Part shown: positions 24,939 through 32,395 of the stretch, piece by piece | How positions within the stretch are numbered: position 1 is the stretch's first letter | How the letters are laid out: each line of letters starts with the position of its first letter | Assembly: GCA_009691785.1 (NCBI GenBank) | Contig: SIAM01000013.1 | Span: 1-50,184, forward strand | Direction of reading: 5' to 3' | DNA: 50,184 nucleotides | Source of the DNA: Phycisphaerales bacterium | GTDB lineage: Bacteria > Planctomycetota > Phycisphaerae > Phycisphaerales > SM1A02 | Translations under genes and position numbers: made by a program | The notes under the pieces: generated by a model | The model's input: only the letters and a program-made list of their open reading frames with translations | Told to the model about the DNA's origin: nothing | Database searches by the model: none

Positions 24939-26195
24939 ATGACTTTTACAAACCTGATTTACACGATGGTTTTTTGCGTAGTTGCGCTGAGCGCGCATGA
25001 TGCTTGCGGCGCTGCGCAAGAGACCGTCAAGGGAACAACCACCGCCCCGGCACAAATAGCACAAACAAATCCGGTGGCGAACGACCCTTTGTCCAAGAAA
25101 CAAAGTTCGCCATTGAATTTCACAGTATTGCAAGAGACAAAAAAAATGGTCCCGCGACTTGGTCAAAGCGAGACCAAGCACTATGTGATTTTGTCAGACA
25201 CATCCCCCGAAGACATCACCATGGTGGGAACATTGCTTGAAGCAACTTTTCAGAAGTACATGGAGGTTTGCGACTCACTTGGCTGGAATCTCAAGCAGTT
25301 GCGTCACAAGTTGGTTGCCGTTGTGTTTCGCGACCAACGCGATTACAACGACTTTGCCACCAAGAATGACAAGGTCAGTAAGTCATGGGCTGTCGGGTAT
25401 TACAGCCCGCTCACAGATCGACTTGTGTTTTATAGAGCGGATAGTTCGACCGATGTTAAGAAAGTTAAGAAGCAACTGAACGAGCAAGACCGCGCTTTGA
25501 AACAGGCTGAACAATTCCAGCAATCCGCGGGCCGCGCTTTGCATCCGAACACCGAATTGACCCAGGCCAAACAGCAATTAGCCGCCGAACACGATCGAAT
25601 TAATGATGTTGTCGCGAGCAGTTTTGTGAGCACGGCGGTTCATGAGGCCGCTCACCAACTTTTTTTTCACACGGACATTCAGCGCAGTGGCGCTTCCTAT
25701 CCCTTATGGCTTGCCGAAGGGTTGGCAACAAATTTCGAAACCGAGCGCATTGATATTCAGTTTGGATACCAAGTTGACAATTGGAGGCGCCGGGATTCTT
25801 TCAAGCTTGCAGCTGATAAAAACAGTATTATTCCATTAAAAGTGATGCTCACTCAAGAACGTTTCGCCGATGGGACTGATTCAAACGAGGCGGTAGGGTA
25901 TTTCTACGCGCAAGCCTATGCGCTAACGAATTGGTTGTTGCGAGAGAGGCCCACGGAACTCAAACTGTATTTGGAATCTCTTCGCGATGGTTCTTACGCG
26001 CTTGCGCAAAATCGCGAGAAAAACTTCGAAGCAATCTTTGGTCCTGTTGCTCGGCTTGAACGAAATTGGGTACGGTACGAGGGGCGACGGCAAAAAGAAT
26101 TTTTAGCATCGCCATTCGCCCAAAGTGTGTTGGTAACAATGCCGACTGACGCCAAGCCAATTCCTGAAGTATCAGAGCCAAAGCTGCCGAAATGA
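24939..26195 (+). CDS. Secreted DUF1570-like zinc metallopeptidase homologue
   Basis: A 418-residue exported protein. The start at 24939 (MTFTNLIYTMVFCVVALSA) gives a signal peptide; an upstream TTG at 24849 would bury it. The mature part has the HExxH motif (VHEAAHQLFFH, His235-Glu236-His239) and a downstream WLAEGLATNFE in which the Glu near 260 can be the third zinc ligand, the gluzincin arrangement of DUF1570 proteins common in planctomycetes. The section 190-230 is a charged coiled-coil insert (VKKVKKQLNEQDRAL). The metallopeptidase activity is inferred from the motif. It is followed after 24 bp by a chemoreceptor gene on the same strand, a probable two-gene transcript. Confidence 0.85.
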   Translation: MTFTNLIYTMVFCVVALSAHDACGAAQETVKGTTTAPAQIAQTNPVANDPLSKKQSSPLNFTVLQETKKMVPRLGQSETKHYVILSDTSPEDITMVGTLLEATFQKYMEVCDSLGWNLKQLRHKLVAVVFRDQRDYNDFATKNDKVSKSWAVGYYSPLTDRLVFYRADSSTDVKKVKKQLNEQDRALKQAEQFQQSAGRALHPNTELTQAKQQLAAEHDRINDVVASSFVSTAVHEAAHQLFFHTDIQRSGASYPLWLAEGLATNFETERIDIQFGYQVDNWRRRDSFKLAADKNSIIPLKVMLTQERFADGTDSNEAVGYFYAQAYALTNWLLRERPTELKLYLESLRDGSYALAQNREKNFEAIFGPVARLERNWVRYEGRRQKEFLASPFAQSVLVTMPTDAKPIPEVSEPKLPK

Positions 26196-26219
26196 TCCGT
26201 ATTTCGCTAGCATGAATCT

Positions 26220-27869
26220 ATGATGACATTTAGACGGAGATTTGCCCTGATTGGCTCTGTTGTGTTGCTTGGATTTGTGGCGCTGTTCCTGCTTGCAAGC
26301 TCGACCATGAACACGGTCATGGTCAACGGCCCCATTTACCAAACACTCTCGCGCGACAAGGACATTATCAGCGACATTCTTCCGCCACCGGAATTTATTG
26401 TCGAGCCATATCTGGTGGTGTGTCAAATGAACGGAGCGAAGTCGCCCGAGGCATTGAAGCAACTCACCAATGAACTTCAGAATTTAGAAAAGCAATATAG
26501 GGATGGCCACGCCGCGTGGGCGCAAAAATTGTCGCTGAACGCGCCAGGCAACGAGGGCGTTTTGGCGCGTGAATTGCTGCAAGAATCATACCGCTCCGCT
26601 GACAACTTTTTCCAAATTGTCCATGGTGATTGGAAGGCTGCGATTGACCGCGGCGATCAAGTGGCGGTGAGTACGATCACAATGGATCAATTGAACCCAC
26701 TTTATACAGCGCACCGCGACTCCATCTTAAAGGCCGTCACGGCCGCCCAGGCGCTGGTCGCGATGCATGAAACCGAGGCGCGTGAAACTGTGGCCCGCGG
26801 ACAATTTGTTTTGATCGCCGTCAACGTGGCGGTTCTTGTGACCATTCTGATTATTGGCTTAATTATTTTGCGCAGCGTATTGCAATCGCTTACCGCGGTC
26901 ACCAATAGAATGCGGACCATGGCGGAGGCCGACGCCGACTTGACCGCGCGGCTGAATATTCAGTCCAAGGATGAAGTGGGTATTTTGGCGGGGTTCATAG
27001 ATCTTTTTGTCGTCAAGATTGCCTCAGTATTGGGTGGCGTGAAGAACGCCACTGATTCGCTTGGTGGCACCGCGGTGGAAATGCACGCCACAAGCCAACA
27101 ACAAGAGACCACTATTCATCACTTCGGCGCGGCCACAACGCAAATTGCCGCGGCGGTGCGCCAAATCACGGTGACTGGCAACGAGTTGGTGAACACCATG
27201 ACCGAAGTTGAATGCGTGGTCAAGAATTCGGCTGGACTTGCGGCCACAAGTCGAACCGGTCTTGCAGAAATGAAAGCCGTCATGCAGCAACTTGCTGATC
27301 AAAGCGCTTCCATTTCTGAAAAGTTGGAGCAGATTAATTCCAAGACCAAGGACATCTCCCAAGTGGTGGTCACCATCACCAAGGTCGCGGATCAAACTAA
27401 TTTGCTGAGCGTGAACGCGGCCCTTGAAGCAGAGAAAGCCGGCGAACATGGCCGCGGCTTTCTGGTGGTGGCGCGTGAAATTCGCCGCTTGGCGGATCAG
27501 ACCGCCTCTGCCACTTTGGATATTGAACACACCGTCAAGCACATGCAAAGCGCGGTATCAACGGGCGTGATGGAAATGGATAAGTTCGCATCGCAGGTGA
27601 CCAACAGTGTGATCCAAGTTGAAACCATTGGCCAAACGCTGACCACCATTATCGAAAGTGTTGAAGTGATGAAGAATCAATTTAGCTCCGTCAGCCAAGG
27701 CATGAACAGCCAGAACTTGGGCGCCAAACAAATTGGCGAGGCCATGGGGAATTTGTCCGACAATGTGCAAGTGACCATTCAATCGCTTGGTGAATTCACC
27801 AAGGCAGCCGATCAGATGAAAAATTCGGTGGGGGCGTTGAACACCGAAGTGGTTCGATTTCGCCTGTAA
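26220..27869 (+). CDS. Methyl-accepting chemotaxis protein, helical-bundle sensor, WspA-like tip
   Basis: A 549-residue chemoreceptor. TM1 (7-28) and TM2 (about 196-218) flank an extracytoplasmic region of about 165 residues predicted all-helical, with the motif ILPPPEFIVEPYL found in several four-helix-bundle chemoreceptor sensors. HAMP follows, then the signalling coil with hairpin tip DQTNLLSVNAALEAEKAGEH (about 390-409) and REIRRLADQTASATLDIE, as in the receptor at 4187; the two share the whole signalling region but not the sensor. The ends of both are similar (GALNTEVVRFRL here, TLREAVALFRL there). It is probably co-transcribed with the upstream HExxH protein. No methylesterase, CheW or CheA gene is near. 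Confidence 0.95.
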   Translation: MMTFRRRFALIGSVVLLGFVALFLLASSTMNTVMVNGPIYQTLSRDKDIISDILPPPEFIVEPYLVVCQMNGAKSPEALKQLTNELQNLEKQYRDGHAAWAQKLSLNAPGNEGVLARELLQESYRSADNFFQIVHGDWKAAIDRGDQVAVSTITMDQLNPLYTAHRDSILKAVTAAQALVAMHETEARETVARGQFVLIAVNVAVLVTILIIGLIILRSVLQSLTAVTNRMRTMAEADADLTARLNIQSKDEVGILAGFIDLFVVKIASVLGGVKNATDSLGGTAVEMHATSQQQETTIHHFGAATTQIAAAVRQITVTGNELVNTMTEVECVVKNSAGLAATSRTGLAEMKAVMQQLADQSASISEKLEQINSKTKDISQVVVTITKVADQTNLLSVNAALEAEKAGEHGRGFLVVAREIRRLADQTASATLDIEHTVKHMQSAVSTGVMEMDKFASQVTNSVIQVETIGQTLTTIIESVEVMKNQFSSVSQGMNSQNLGAKQIGEAMGNLSDNVQVTIQSLGEFTKAADQMKNSVGALNTEVVRFRL

Positions 27870-27896
27870 TTTGGCTCATAGAAGCGGTTTCGCACA

Positions 27897-27917
27897 TGCG
27901 CCATTGTTGTTGGCGCA
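27897..27917. terminator. Hairpin between converging genes, possible bidirectional terminator
   Basis: TGCGCCA and TGGCGCA form a perfect 7-bp stem around TTGTTGT between the stop of the chemoreceptor gene (27869) and the opposing YihY-like gene (27940). There is no T-tract on either side, so the role is uncertain. Confidence 0.35.
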
Positions 27918-27939
27918 AGCGGAACAGCCCACATCGCCG

Positions 27940-29217
27940 TCACTTTATTTCTGGCAAGGTCAATGTCCGCTTGGCAAGCACTTGAACTTGCGCGTCCCGA
28001 AGTTCCTGAAGCGACGGATCAATCTTGCCCAATCCCGCGCTGCATGATTCAAATCCCACACGCAGCGCGTCGGCGAGCAAAATTTCTGAGCCTGGTTTTG
28101 AGGGAATATATTTTCCACCATCCGAGACATACAGAAGAAGGCCGCGTTCAAGCAAGCGCTCCATCAACACATGCGTGACCGAACTTGACAAGCCAACCGA
28201 TTTTGAAACACTGACCAATGTCGCCGGAGTTTCATTTTTATAATTGTTCACCACTTGCTGCATGATGGCGACTGCGACTCCAGGATCGGCGAGGGTGGGA
28301 CCCTCATCAAGTGAGAGTTGCTCCCAACCGCGTTTGCCAAAGACATCCCACAGCACCGCCGCTTGCAAGCCTCCAAGCACAACCAACCACATGGCGTACA
28401 GCCAGAACATGAACACGGGAACCAAGCCAAGCGATCCATAAATTAAACTCAAGCTCAATGTTTTGTTGACATACACGCTAAGAAAATGGTGGCCCAGCAA
28501 AAGTCCAATGGAGCTAAAAAGCGCGCCCATTGCCGCAAATCGAAAGCGTGGCGGCGAACTGGGAACCGCGGTGTACACCAACAGCAACAACACCCACAAT
28601 ACAAAAAATCCCCACATGGATCGCACCACCAACAACAACCAACCCCAATTTGGCAGCAAGTCCGCCGACTTGGTCACATAGGCGCCAACAAGTGGAAGCG
28701 CGCCCAGCAGCAGCGGGCCCGCGGTCAGCGCGAACCAGTAGGTGATGAAGCGACGCACCCAACTTCGCCCGTGCGTGGCGCGGCAAATCATGTTGAAACT
28801 TTCCTCGATGGTAATGACCACCCAGATTGAACTGAACAACAGAATGCTGGCGCCAACAATTCCAAGGGCAGACAAATCAAGTTTGGAGGCGTCTGAAATA
28901 ATTTCAAGGAGCCACGAACTCAGGCTGACTTGTTCTTGCGTTGAGCCTGGCGGAACAATTTTAATTTTCTCAAGACCAAGCGCGTCCAAACCTGTTTTCA
29001 CCAACTGCGTGAAATTTTGTCCCGCAACCGATTTAAAAATCAGCGTGGCCACAATCACCACCGGCAAGAGTCCAATCAAGGTTCGATAGGCCAACGCGCT
29101 GGCCATTTGCGTGGCGCGATCCTTGGCGATCCATTTCACACAAAAGCGCAAAAAACGCCCGAATCGAGCCAGGCGCAGGGTCCAGGTTTCTGGCAAAGTA
29201 TGGCGGAATTCATTCAT
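27940..29217 (-). CDS. YihY/BrkB-family inner-membrane protein with C-terminal winged-helix-like domain
   Basis: A 425-residue membrane protein. The YihY family signature occurs at the start of the membrane part (AKDRATQMASALAYRTLIGL), with about six transmembrane helices to residue 285, including AALWDVFGKR-like loops. The family was once called ribonuclease BN, but that activity belongs to another protein; its real role is unknown, with transport suggested. The C-terminal 130 residues are soluble, with a winged-helix-like segment (TPATLVSVSKSVGLSSSVTHV, LLERGLLLYVSDGGKYI), as seen in longer members. ATG at 29217 is preferred to the TTG two codons upstream. It diverges from the pseudouridine synthase gene with 43 bp between. 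Confidence 0.9.
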   Translation of the reverse strand: MNEFRHTLPETWTLRLARFGRFLRFCVKWIAKDRATQMASALAYRTLIGLLPVVIVATLIFKSVAGQNFTQLVKTGLDALGLEKIKIVPPGSTQEQVSLSSWLLEIISDASKLDLSALGIVGASILLFSSIWVVITIEESFNMICRATHGRSWVRRFITYWFALTAGPLLLGALPLVGAYVTKSADLLPNWGWLLLVVRSMWGFFVLWVLLLLVYTAVPSSPPRFRFAAMGALFSSIGLLLGHHFLSVYVNKTLSLSLIYGSLGLVPVFMFWLYAMWLVVLGGLQAAVLWDVFGKRGWEQLSLDEGPTLADPGVAVAIMQQVVNNYKNETPATLVSVSKSVGLSSSVTHVLMERLLERGLLLYVSDGGKYIPSKPGSEILLADALRVGFESCSAGLGKIDPSLQELRDAQVQVLAKRTLTLPEIK

Positions 29218-29260
29218 GCGCAAAGTGTACGGGCAAACAAGTGTCTACCATGGGCGACCC

Positions 29261-30337
29261 ATGAAACGTCGATCAAGCACCGCGCATCCCTTCACCGATG
29301 ACCGCCGCGGCGAGCGCATTCAAAAAGTGCTGGCGCAAGCGGGCATTGCCAGTCGACGCGAGTGCGAGGAATTGGTTGCGCAGGCGCGCGTGCGCGTGAA
29401 CGGCATCATTCTTGACGCGCTACCAGCTTGGGTGAACGCCGACAAAGATAAAATTGAAGTGGACGGCCGCGTCATTCGCGGGGCCGATCCGCATGTCTAC
29501 ATTATGTTGTACAAGCCCAAGGGAATTGTCTGCACCAATGTGGACCCCGATGGCCGCCGTCGCGTGATTGATTTGGTGCAACACCCGTTGCAAACACGAT
29601 TATTTCCAGTGGGGCGTTTGGAGATCGACGCCAGTGGGTTGGTGTTGATGACCAACGATGGCGATTTCGCCAATCGCTTGACGCATCCGCGCTACGAAGT
29701 GTCCAAAACATTTGAGTTGGTTGTTGCTGGTCGACTTGATGACGCGGCCGTTGCCACCATTGAGGCGGCGTTGTTTCCAAGCAAGCGCAGCATGTCCATG
29801 GATCCCGAGAAGCGTTCGCGCGTCACGGTACTGAACCGCGAATTGGGTCGCACAACTTTGTTGATGGAAATTCGCGATGGAAAAAACACTGAAATTAGGC
29901 TGACAATGCTGCGAATTGGGTATCCGTTGAAGCGCTTACGGCAGACCGCGATTGGTCCGCTGCAACTGCGCGGCGTGACCGTTGGAGCGTGGCGAGAACT
30001 TTCCGTTGCTGAATTTTCCAGTTTGCGCAAGGCCGCCTTCAAGTCCGTGACCGCGCGCACAAGGCCAGATGAGCGCGGCGAAGATGAGCCTGCGGAGCGG
30101 GCAGTGGCATTAACCACGGCCAATACATTGGCACGACCGTCCGCAAAAACTTTTACCAACCCCGCCGCAAAAAATTTTACGCGGCCATTCGCCAAACCAT
30201 TCGCAAAGTCCGCACCACCAGTTGGGACAAAATCATTTTCAAGGCCCGCGCCGCAAACCGGCGCCAAGCCCGCCATGCGCCAGGTTGCAAAACCATTTAT
30301 GAAACGAATCACCAAACCAAAGCGCCAACCCCCATAG
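29261..30337 (+). CDS. RsuA/RluB-family pseudouridine synthase with unusual catalytic motif
   Basis: A 358-residue protein. An S4 RNA-binding domain (17-60, IQKVLAQAGIASRRECEELV) precedes the catalytic domain with motif I (YKPKGIVCT), motif II at 118-127 and motif III (LRIGYPLKRLRQTAIGPLQL). Family members isomerise uridine in 16S or 23S rRNA. Motif II normally reads GRLDxxTxGL with Asp as the nucleophile; here it reads GRLEIDASGL, so residue 121 is Glu and an Asp stands two positions later. Whether the enzyme is active is thus open. The last 90 residues are a disordered basic tail of Ala, Lys, Pro and Phe (FTRPFAKPFAKSAPP). Probably co-transcribed with the next two genes (gaps 11 and 12 bp). 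Confidence 0.92.
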   Translation: MKRRSSTAHPFTDDRRGERIQKVLAQAGIASRRECEELVAQARVRVNGIILDALPAWVNADKDKIEVDGRVIRGADPHVYIMLYKPKGIVCTNVDPDGRRRVIDLVQHPLQTRLFPVGRLEIDASGLVLMTNDGDFANRLTHPRYEVSKTFELVVAGRLDDAAVATIEAALFPSKRSMSMDPEKRSRVTVLNRELGRTTLLMEIRDGKNTEIRLTMLRIGYPLKRLRQTAIGPLQLRGVTVGAWRELSVAEFSSLRKAAFKSVTARTRPDERGEDEPAERAVALTTANTLARPSAKTFTNPAAKNFTRPFAKPFAKSAPPVGTKSFSRPAPQTGAKPAMRQVAKPFMKRITKPKRQPP

Positions 30338-30348
30338 AATGCAACCTT

Positions 30349-30579
30349 ATGCCTATTTACGAATACATCAATGACACCGACACGCAAGTGATTGAGTTGC
30401 TGCGACCCATGGCCGAGGCTGACAAGCCTGTGCCAGATCCCGCGGGTAAAAATAGAAAGTTCACGCGCCGCCACAGCGTTTTTGGCGTGGCGGGCGCAAG
30501 CGCCGGCGCATCAAGCGCGCCAAACATGGGCGGCTGTTGCCCATGCGGCAAGTCGCAATCGCAGTGTGGACAAAATTAA
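30349..30579 (+). CDS. FmdB-like small zinc-ribbon protein, N-terminal knuckle lost
   Basis: A 76-residue protein that begins MPIYEY, the invariant start of FmdB-family regulators, but the CxxC pair that should follow at residues 9-12 is absent (INDTDTQVIELL). Cysteines occur only at the C-terminus (GGCCPCGKSQSQCGQN), enough for one metal site. The middle (PDPAGKNRKFTRRHSVFGVAGA) matches the later part of the family. Function is unknown in the family beyond a suggested regulatory or metal-binding role. It sits between the pseudouridine synthase and the DUF429-like gene with short gaps. Confidence 0.75.
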   Translation: MPIYEYINDTDTQVIELLRPMAEADKPVPDPAGKNRKFTRRHSVFGVAGASAGASSAPNMGGCCPCGKSQSQCGQN

Positions 30580-30591
30580 AATAAACACCCC

Positions 30592-31347
30592 ATGATCTTG
30601 CACGGCATAGATTTCTCCGGCGCTTCCTCTGGTGGTTCCGCCAAAATTCGCGTGGTGGAGCGCGACTTGCTCAAGCGCCACGATCCCATTCGCTCCAAGG
30701 GTCGCATGGACCGCAACAGTTTGGTGCGCCACATTCTGGAATGCGCCAAGGACGGTCAGCCGCACATGTTCCGCATTGACGCGCCATTTGGTCTTGCCCT
30801 GGAATCACTTCGTCAATTTGATGTCGCGCCAACATGGAGCGGCATGGTCACATGGATGGAATCATTCAAAGACCCGCGGCTGTGGCGAACCGCCATTCGC
30901 AAAGTGTCGCGCCAAGAACCCAAGCGCGTGTGCGACCAAGTTTTTCGCACGCCCATGGCGCCAATGAACTTGCGCATCTTCAAGCAAACATGGACCTTGA
31001 TCGCCGAAGTGCTAAAGCCGCTTGCCGACGCCGGCATTCGCATTGAGCCCGTGCACGAGGGTCATCCCAAAAACCAAGTCACCGTGAGCGAAGGTTGCCC
31101 CGCAAGCGTTCTTAAATTTTCCGGCATGCCCGATCACGGTTACAAGGGCGCTGGCCTTGCGCCGCGGCAACTGCGCGAGCGTTTGGTGCGCACGCTTGAT
31201 CAAGAACATGTGCGCATTCCAGATCGCATGGGGCAAGAAGCCATTGACGATGAGGAAGGCGACCTGCTTGACGCCATGATTCTTCTGACTGAACCGCTGC
31301 AGTGGATACCACCCGCCACGGCCACGATTGAAGGTTGGATTTACTAA
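30592..31347 (+). CDS. DUF429-like protein (RNase H-like fold)
   Basis: A 251-residue protein. Acidic positions match the DUF429 pattern of a predicted RNase H-like nuclease: Asp7 in the first strand (LHGIDFSGA), Asp in RIDAPFGL (about 63), Glu in SEGCPASVLK (about 172) and acidic residues in IDDEEGDLLDAMILL (about 217-226). The conserved arginine cluster of the middle region (KVSRQEPKRVCDQ) is present, and GYKG fits the family KG motif. Nuclease activity has not been shown for the family in general. It is the third gene of the unit beginning at 29261 and is followed by the opposing queE gene. Confidence 0.75.
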   Translation: MILHGIDFSGASSGGSAKIRVVERDLLKRHDPIRSKGRMDRNSLVRHILECAKDGQPHMFRIDAPFGLALESLRQFDVAPTWSGMVTWMESFKDPRLWRTAIRKVSRQEPKRVCDQVFRTPMAPMNLRIFKQTWTLIAEVLKPLADAGIRIEPVHEGHPKNQVTVSEGCPASVLKFSGMPDHGYKGAGLAPRQLRERLVRTLDQEHVRIPDRMGQEAIDDEEGDLLDAMILLTEPLQWIPPATATIEGWIY

Positions 31348-31418
31348 ATCACGGCCGCGATTGATTTGTTCAAACAATGTCACCGCCGTGGTGAAATTGA
31401 ATTCCACATCAAACCACT

Positions 31419-32144
31419 TCAAACCCCGCGCGTGGAAGGATGCCAAATCAATTTGTGCAATTGCGTTTGCATGCGCACGGGCAGGGCGTCGGCCAAAATC
31501 CACTCGGCAAGTTTCAGCGGCTCAAGCCCCGCGCACCCCGCAATATCCGCGTTTTTTGCCTGCGCCCACGCCGCGCTCATCAAGACGCAATTCACTTTTG
31601 TGGTGAGTGCGTGCGTGTTCAGCATGTCTTTGGCCCACTCATAATCGCCGCGATCAGCGATGACAAATTTAATTTCATCATGCGGATTCAGGTGATCAAG
31701 ATTGCTCCACAAGTTGCGCCCACACTCGCCACTCGCGGGGCACTTCAAGTCCATAATGCGAATGCAGCGCGAGTCGAGCGGCGAAATATCAAGCGCCCCG
31801 GAAGTTTCAATAAGCGTGGTCAAACCCGCGTCGCACAATGCGCGCACTAGATCAACGCACGCCGCTTGCGCCAACGGCTCGCCGCCGGTGACTTCAACCA
31901 AGTCGCAGCGCGAAGCGACCGCCTCTTGCACAAGCGAATGCACCGACCGCGGTGCGCCTTCACGGAACGCGTAGCTGGTGTCGCACCAAGCGCATCGCAA
32001 CGGACAACCAGTCAAGCGAATAAAGAAACACGGCCGCCCGGCGAATGTGCTTTCGCCTTGAATGGAAAAAAAAGTTTCATTGATGCGCAGCGATACTTCG
32101 CAAGCGTCGGTCACAGAAATTGCGTGTATCACCGTGTCGCTCAT
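31419..32144 (-). CDS. queE: 7-carboxy-7-deazaguanine synthase
   Basis: A 241-residue radical SAM enzyme that converts 6-carboxy-tetrahydropterin to 7-carboxy-7-deazaguanine in queuosine (preQ0) synthesis. The cluster motif is Cys47-x3-Cys51-x2-Cys54 (GCPLRCAWCDT), preceded by the QueE signature INETFFSIQGESTFAGRPCF and followed by the SAM-binding EVTGGEPL. Start at ATG 32144: longer reading in the same frame would run through the tRNA-Leu gene and is rejected. No queC, queD or queF lies in the window, so the pathway is dispersed. The gene converges with the DUF429-like gene. Confidence 0.96.
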   Translation of the reverse strand: MSDTVIHAISVTDACEVSLRINETFFSIQGESTFAGRPCFFIRLTGCPLRCAWCDTSYAFREGAPRSVHSLVQEAVASRCDLVEVTGGEPLAQAACVDLVRALCDAGLTTLIETSGALDISPLDSRCIRIMDLKCPASGECGRNLWSNLDHLNPHDEIKFVIADRGDYEWAKDMLNTHALTTKVNCVLMSAAWAQAKNADIAGCAGLEPLKLAEWILADALPVRMQTQLHKLIWHPSTRGV

Positions 32145-32185
32145 GTGCGCTCCGTATCTGCAACTCAAACCCCAACCCAACCAAA

Positions 32186-32269
32186 TGCCCAGGAGAGGAC
32201 TCGAACCTCCAAGGGATTGCTCCCACCAGCACCTCAAGCTGGCGCGTCTGCCAATTTCGCCACCAGGGC
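32186..32269 (-). tRNA. tRNA-Leu (GAG)
   Basis: The minus strand gives a class II tRNA: acceptor GCCCTGG/CCTGGGC, D-arm GCG...CGC, anticodon stem CCAGC/GCTGG around TTGAGGT (anticodon GAG), a long variable arm (TGGGAGCAATCCCTT region), T-arm GGAGG TTCGAGT CCTCT and discriminator A. The acceptor has a T5-T68 mismatch, other pairs being normal. CCA is not encoded. The tRNA lies directly upstream of queE in the same direction. Confidence 0.96.
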
Positions 32270-32329
32270 CAATTCCCGATTTCACGGGACGAAGAGTTTA
32301 GCTAAAAAAATACTTTCAGAAGCCGCGCC

Positions 32330-32366
32330 AAAGAAAGCGGGCGACGCCCTATTGGACATCGCCCGC
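32330..32366 (-). terminator. Intrinsic terminator of the downstream protease paralogue
   Basis: GCGGGCGA (32337-32344 as plus) pairs with TCGCCCGC (32359-32366); the inner bases extend the stem with G-T pairs. On the minus strand it is followed by TTTCTTT (32336-32330). It lies 29 bp below the stop at 32396. Confidence 0.8.
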
Positions 32367-32395
32367 GTGGATTTCATAGTTCAAATTCGTCAGGA

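Noticed and set aside
29111-29260. Upstream extension of the pseudouridine synthase gene
   Set aside because: It would overlap the 5' part of the divergent YihY-like gene and adds no S4-domain residues.
32145-32285. Upstream extension of queE
   Set aside because: The extra 47 codons run through the tRNA-Leu gene; family comparison places the start at 32144.
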